Below, one piece after another: positions 6,875-10,091 of a DNA stretch of 10,091 nt. A program made the position numbers and the translations under genes. Origin of the DNA: Thermoplasmata archaeon (GTDB lineage: Archaea; Thermoplasmatota; Thermoplasmata; B31-G17); assembly GCA_003649915.1 (NCBI GenBank), contig QMTG01000033.1:1-10091 (forward strand), given 5' to 3'. Each line of letters begins with the position of its first letter. Positions within the stretch are counted from its first letter, which is position 1. The notes under the pieces are model-generated. The model saw nothing but the letters and a program-made list of their open reading frames with translations, did not search any database and was not told the DNA's origin.

Positions 6875-8078
6875 TAAGTTCCTCATCTTCATTATACCCC
6901 CTACATATATCGTTGAGAGGGCAATCTTCACACTTAGGTTCATCATGGTTGTAACAATAATTGGTACCTACATACATGAGACCATCATCAAAATCAGCTA
7001 CCGAGTACTTATACCCATCTTGATGTAATTTATAAATGAGGAGGTTTGGGACTCTTTGTATTTTTACAGCCCTAGGTTTCCCCATTTTTAGATATTCTTG
7101 CACTACATATAGATAGTCATTGAAAATCTCTGAATTATGAGGAATTCCCGTTGCCTTTTTATCTCGAATATTAGTCACCCGTATATAATCAACCCCACCT
7201 TTACCCTTTCCTTTTTGAATTACATTCCAATTTTCGTAGTCCATTAAAGATGCTAATTCGAGAAGGAAGCCTGTTCTAAATAAAACACGTCCAGCGTTAC
7301 TATCGAAAGGGACTTCATAGGAGAAACCCGTCCATCCATTATCCTCTGTTTTATGCTTTACAAGTCTAAAAATGCTAACATATAATTTAGCAAATAAATG
7401 GCAGGCCTTATCACCAATAGCACTTCCGAGACCGTATCTTTCATTATCTTTTAATTGTTGGGCCATGATTTCAGCAGATGAATATGATTCTATATAGTCG
7501 ATTAAAGGCTGCGGAGAGATCTTATGTTGTGATTCTAAATCTTTCTCTAATAGTAATGGAACACATAAAGGCACACCCCACCTATGAATTGCATAATCTA
7601 ATACCTGCTTGGTTGATATTATACCGCGCATAGACTGGGCAAAAAATAAATTATATCTGCTGGGTGATGATTTGTTCTCTCTAGCCCAATCCTCTGCCCG
7701 TATTTCTTTAATTGATTCATGTTTAGATAATATTTCATCAATCGAAATGCCTAACTCTTTAAAGAAATCTAATGGCCTGTGAAATATTCTAATTTCCTGT
7801 CTGTATAAACTAGTCGTTACGTTCTTAAGTAATTCCCTCACCCCAATTATATCTGGGCCTTGATCTAGTACAACGTTTACTAATAAATATCTGGTCAATA
7901 TTTCCCGCCTTGCGAATTTACCATCATATTCATCAAGTTCACCATATTTTAAAGTTCCATCCTTTTTAAAGTAATGTTTGAATGGCTCTACTTCAAAAAC
8001 AGGTGGTATCTCTCTTTCTTGGCTTCCGATCTCCGCTAATCTCTTTGCAATGTCTAAAAGGATTTCCCAATCAATCAT
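6855..8078 (-). CDS. HhH-GPD DNA glycosylase-like iron-sulfur protein paired with a DNA methyltransferase
   Basis: The 407-residue product matches no restriction nuclease I know by eye. Several landmarks of HhH-GPD base-excision enzymes occur in the right order. A helix LTRYLLVNVVLDQGPDIIGV carries a Gln (Gln73), as in the EndoIII core. A hairpin-like SAIGDKACHLFAKLY (Lys224 at the catalytic-Lys position) follows. Then PFDSNAGRVLFRTGF (Asp259) resembles VDTHIFRVCNRT of EndoIII. Last come four C-terminal cysteines (375, 383, 386, 392; C-x7-C-x2-C-x5-C) resembling the EndoIII [4Fe-4S] loop. About 100 residues separate Asp259 from the cluster, far more than in EndoIII. ATG 8078 overlaps the methyltransferase stop by 8 nt and has a GGAG site 8 nt upstream; ATG 8102 is the alternative. 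The DNA is AT-rich relative to its neighbours. It could be a restriction-type glycosylase/lyase or a repair enzyme. Confidence 0.65.
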   Translation of the reverse strand: MIDWEILLDIAKRLAEIGSQEREIPPVFEVEPFKHYFKKDGTLKYGELDEYDGKFARREILTRYLLVNVVLDQGPDIIGVRELLKNVTTSLYRQEIRIFHRPLDFFKELGISIDEILSKHESIKEIRAEDWARENKSSPSRYNLFFAQSMRGIISTKQVLDYAIHRWGVPLCVPLLLEKDLESQHKISPQPLIDYIESYSSAEIMAQQLKDNERYGLGSAIGDKACHLFAKLYVSIFRLVKHKTEDNGWTGFSYEVPFDSNAGRVLFRTGFLLELASLMDYENWNVIQKGKGKGGVDYIRVTNIRDKKATGIPHNSEIFNDYLYVVQEYLKMGKPRAVKIQRVPNLLIYKLHQDGYKYSVADFDDGLMYVGTNYCYNHDEPKCEDCPLNDICRGYNEDEELIKKYRT

Positions 8079-8847
8079 TTTTATCGCTCCATTTTTCACC
8101 ATTAACCCACTTAAATAAGCTCATTTGGACTTTAGATATCCTCTCTTTAGCAAACTCATAGTACTCAGGGACTATTTCAAACCCTAAATAGTGTCTTCCC
8201 AACATTTTAGCTACCACCGCTACCGTACCTGAACCCAAAAAAGGATCAAGGACTATGTCTCCCTCATTACTACTAAACAGAAGGATCTTTTTTACTAGTT
8301 CCACAGGTAATTTTGTTGGGGTTTTGATTTTTCCTGTCCAATACTCCCTATTAATTATCCATACATCTTCTGGGTAATGCTCAACTTTATTAAACTTATA
8401 TTTTTTCTCGTCTTTAACCACAAAAAGAATATGATAATGACTTGTAACATATTTTCTTTTTGTAAAAACTCCAAATTGATATTTCCATATTAGATGATTT
8501 ATTGTTATGAATCCCGCATCATCTATTGCATTAAGAATATCTTTTAGATTTGTCCACCCGGAGAAAACATACATACTTCCAGTCTTTTTCAAAATACGAT
8601 ATGCTTCCTTCATCCAATTTACTGTAAAATCATAATATTTTTCTTTGGGAATCTCATTATAACCTTCAAGAACCCTCTCCTGAGTCCTATTGTAATTATT
8701 ACGTTTTGCTTTAAAATCAATGGCGAAAGGTGGATCTGTTACAATTAAATCTATAGATTCTGGGGGTATGTCTTTCATTAACTGTAAGGCATCTCCACAG
8801 TATATTTCGTCAATTTGAAATTTACCTATTTTTTTCGTTTCAATCAT
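8071..8847 (-). CDS. DNA amino-methyltransferase, beta class (N6-adenine or N4-cytosine)
   Basis: The 258-residue enzyme transfers a methyl group from SAM to an exocyclic amino group in DNA. The catalytic motif IV comes first (LIVTDPPFAIDF, DPPF at 38-41). The SAM-binding motifs come late: PTKLPVEL (motif X-like) and GDIVLDPFLGSGTVAVVA (motif I, DPFLGSGT at 201-208), followed by GRHYLGFEI. This order defines the beta class. The middle (about 95-185), with many Tyr/Trp/Lys residues, should hold the target recognition region. There is no PCQ motif, so it is not a 5-methylcytosine enzyme. It is the first gene of a two-gene operon, overlapping its partner by 8 nt. A TATA box and a GGTG site 5 nt before ATG 8847 support this start. 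The recognition sequence cannot be read from the protein. Confidence 0.93.
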   Translation of the reverse strand: MIETKKIGKFQIDEIYCGDALQLMKDIPPESIDLIVTDPPFAIDFKAKRNNYNRTQERVLEGYNEIPKEKYYDFTVNWMKEAYRILKKTGSMYVFSGWTNLKDILNAIDDAGFITINHLIWKYQFGVFTKRKYVTSHYHILFVVKDEKKYKFNKVEHYPEDVWIINREYWTGKIKTPTKLPVELVKKILLFSSNEGDIVLDPFLGSGTVAVVAKMLGRHYLGFEIVPEYYEFAKERISKVQMSLFKWVNGEKWSDKND

Positions 8848-8870
8848 CGTTACACCACATAGTAATTTTC

Positions 8871-8879
8871 ATATTTAAG
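8871..8879 (-). promoter_or_regulatory. TATA box of the methyltransferase operon
   Basis: The minus strand reads CTTAAATAT. The centre is about 28 nt before ATG 8847, with GGTG (minus strand, 5 nt from the ATG) between, so the leader is very short. No operator or controller-protein gene is visible. Confidence 0.5.
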
Positions 8880-8953
8880 CCCGTCGCCGCAATTTCAGAC
8901 AATTGTTATTATTTCTTTCCTCTAACACTTCTATTTCTAGGCTTTAGCACCCA

Positions 8954-9028
8954 TCATAGCCCATCAGCATCAATATTCCTCACCTTTGAATTTTTGCATC
9001 CGCACGTTTCACATGTTCCGCCTCCCAA
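8954..9028 (-). pseudogene. Possible Zn-ribbon relic
   Basis: A 24-codon frame from a TTG at 9028 to TGA at 8954 includes GGTCETCGCKNSKVRNIDAD. A C-x-x-C-G-C knuckle followed by basic residues resembles the first half of an archaeal Zn-ribbon. There is no second cysteine pair before the stop and an upstream in-frame TAA closes it off, so if real it is a broken remnant. Confidence 0.2.
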
Positions 9029-9146
9029 ATAACCTTTTTGTATTTAGATTTCCTCAATAATTTTTTAATTGAACATATGTTTGGCTCAATGGTGAGAAAG
9101 AATGCCTTGATATGATATTCTAGTATGAGTATTGCTCTCTACAAAA

Positions 9147-9184
9147 TTTTTAAAAACTTGGGGAACACTACCCAGTCCGGTGAT
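9147..9184 (+). promoter_or_regulatory. TATA box and ribosome binding site of ftcD
   Basis: TTTTTAAAAA at 9147-9156 lies about 38 nt before ATG 9189. The predicted leader of about 14 nt carries GGTGAT (9179-9184), the core of the archaeal ribosome site, 4 nt before that ATG. The GGTG directly abuts the other ATG at 9183, so 9189 is the better start. Confidence 0.5.
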
Positions 9185-9188
9185 GTTT

Positions 9189-10091
9189 ATGAAAATAGTA
9201 GAATGTGTGCCAAACTTTAGCGAGGGGAGGAGAAAGGAAGTAGTTGATGCGATAGTGAGCGAGATTTTGAGCGTTGAGGGTGTTCGCCTCTTGGACAGAG
9301 AGATGGACCCTGACCACAATAGAAGCGTTATAACATTCATAGGTGGACCTGAGGGAGTAAAGGAGGCAGCCTTTAGGGCAACAAAGAAGGCAGCAGAACT
9401 CATAGATATGAATAAACACAGAGGAGAACATCCGAGGATAGGGGCGACAGACGTCATACCTTTCGTTCCGATAGAGGGGGTGAGTATGGAGGAGTGTGTG
9501 GAAATTGCGAGAGATGTTGGAAGAAGAATTGGGGAGGAATTACAAATACCAGTTTATTTGTACGAAGAGGCTGCTACGAGACCTGATAGAAGGGACCTTG
9601 CAAATATAAGAAGGGGACAGTATGAGGGGTTAAAGGAAGAAATAGAAACAAACCCAGAAAGAAAACCGGACTTTGGCCCTGCAAAAATGCACCCCACTGC
9701 TGGCGCAACTGCTGTTGGAGCAAGAATGCCGCTCATAGCTTTTAATGTGAACCTGCGTACAACAGATATTGAGATTGCCAAAAAAATCGCCCGTGCAGTC
9801 AGGTTCAGGAACGGCGGCTTTAGATACGTTAAAGCCATGGGATTTGAAATAAAAGAAAGGGGGATGGTTCAGGTTTCAATGAACCTTACAAACTATGAAA
9901 AAACACCAATTTACAGGGTCTTTGAGTTAATTAAAGCAGAGGCAGAGAGGTATGGTGTGGCAATTGCAGGCTCCGAAATAATAGGGCTTGTGCCTATGCG
10001 TGCTCTTGTGGATGTTGCATCCTTCTACCTGCGCCTAGAGGGGTTTGACCCCTCACAGGTTCTGGAGAGCAAAATAAGGGAGGTGCTTTAA
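9189..10091 (+). CDS. ftcD: Glutamate formiminotransferase
   Basis: The enzyme moves the formimino group between N-formiminoglutamate and tetrahydrofolate, the end of one histidine-degradation route and an entry to the one-carbon pool. The 300-residue product contains only the transferase part (N- and C-subdomains) and lacks the cyclodeaminase domain found in the bifunctional animal enzyme. It starts with the family's MKIVECVPNFSEGR, has DPDHNRSV, then EHPRIGATDVIPFVPI with His81 at the place of the catalytic His, and GPAKMHPTAGATAVGAR followed by LIAFNVNL. ATG 9189 is chosen for the GGTGAT site and the family start; ATG 9183 and a TTG at 9132 are possible but less likely. The stop codon is the last three bases of the window, so any cyclodeaminase partner would lie just beyond it. 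Confidence 0.94.
   Translation: MKIVECVPNFSEGRRKEVVDAIVSEILSVEGVRLLDREMDPDHNRSVITFIGGPEGVKEAAFRATKKAAELIDMNKHRGEHPRIGATDVIPFVPIEGVSMEECVEIARDVGRRIGEELQIPVYLYEEAATRPDRRDLANIRRGQYEGLKEEIETNPERKPDFGPAKMHPTAGATAVGARMPLIAFNVNLRTTDIEIAKKIARAVRFRNGGFRYVKAMGFEIKERGMVQVSMNLTNYEKTPIYRVFELIKAEAERYGVAIAGSEIIGLVPMRALVDVASFYLRLEGFDPSQVLESKIREVL

Larger units (their letters stand above)
8848..9188. other. 341-bp divergent spacer between the methyltransferase and ftcD
   Basis: The two ends hold the promoters of the flanking genes. The middle (about 8890-9140) shows no RNA gene or clear repeat. On the minus strand it has two overlapping short frames. One (9138 to 8980) is 52 codons long without an ATG and includes SKYKKVIWEAEHVKR. 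The other (9028 to 8954) contains the Zn-ribbon-like GGTCETCGCKNSKVRN. They may be parts of one frameshifted relic or chance. Confidence 0.6.

Noticed and set aside
6807..7028. Plus-strand frame with hydrophobic stretches (73 codons)
   Set aside because: It is the complement of the 3' end of the glycosylase-like gene, whose cysteine motif and start context show the real strand.
6855..8078. PD-(D/E)XK or HNH nuclease in the methyltransferase partner
   Set aside because: No convincing D-x(n)-(D/E)-x-K or H-N-H arrangement could be found by eye, while several HhH-GPD landmarks appear in order.
8071..8847. 5-methylcytosine methyltransferase with a mismatch-repair partner
   Set aside because: The enzyme has DPPF and late SAM motifs of the beta amino-methyltransferase class and no PCQ or ENV motif.
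8848..9188. tRNA, small RNA or CRISPR in the long spacer
   Set aside because: No cloverleaf, T-loop sequence, regular repeats or stable hairpin was found on either strand.

Overview
The window looks like part of an archaeal chromosome, most likely a folate-using euryarchaeon of the Thermoplasmata type (an Aciduliprofundum-like thermophile is my best guess, by inference only). The evidence is an archaeal RNase P protein (Rpp21/Rnp4), a COG2108-type radical SAM protein, a short archaeal-type OMP decarboxylase, and TATA boxes about 25-28 nt upstream of start codons with no ribosome binding site, as in leaderless transcripts.

Layout. 1-227 (-): start of a coiled-coil protein that runs off the left edge. 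404-721 (+): RNase P protein component 4. 742-1872 (-): COG2108 radical SAM protein, divergent from hypE (1924-2979, +) across 51 bp with one AT-rich promoter element midway. 3010-4110 (-): hypD, convergent with hypE. 4201-4854 (-): pyrF, upstream of hypD on the same strand. 4948-6681 (+): large ABC-class ATPase of the COG3044/MRB1590 family, divergent from pyrF. 6855-8847 (-): an AT-rich two-gene cassette of a beta-class DNA methyltransferase followed, with an 8-nt overlap, by a 407-residue protein. 9189-10091 (+): glutamate formiminotransferase, complete at the right edge.

How the genes work together. HypE and HypD act in one pathway, building the Fe(CN)2CO group of [NiFe] hydrogenases, so the cell probably makes such a hydrogenase. 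HypC, HypF, HypA and HypB are not in the window. PyrF makes UMP, Rnp4 matures tRNA, and the formiminotransferase feeds one-carbon units into folate. The radical SAM protein and the ABC ATPase belong to conserved families of poorly known function.

The most interesting element is the methyltransferase cassette. It sits where a restriction-modification system would, but the partner protein shows the marks of a helix-hairpin-helix (HhH-GPD) DNA glycosylase: a Gln-bearing N-terminal helix, a G-D-K hairpin, a downstream catalytic-type Asp, and a C-terminal four-cysteine iron-sulfur loop. The methyltransferase is an amino-methyltransferase (DPPF), not a 5-methylcytosine enzyme, so the usual explanation of repairing deaminated 5mC does not fit well. 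A restriction glycosylase/AP lyase is a testable alternative. The cassette is more AT-rich than its neighbours and is flanked by short, stop-broken reading frames, which suggests lateral gain.

No tRNA, rRNA, CRISPR array or insertion sequence was recognised.
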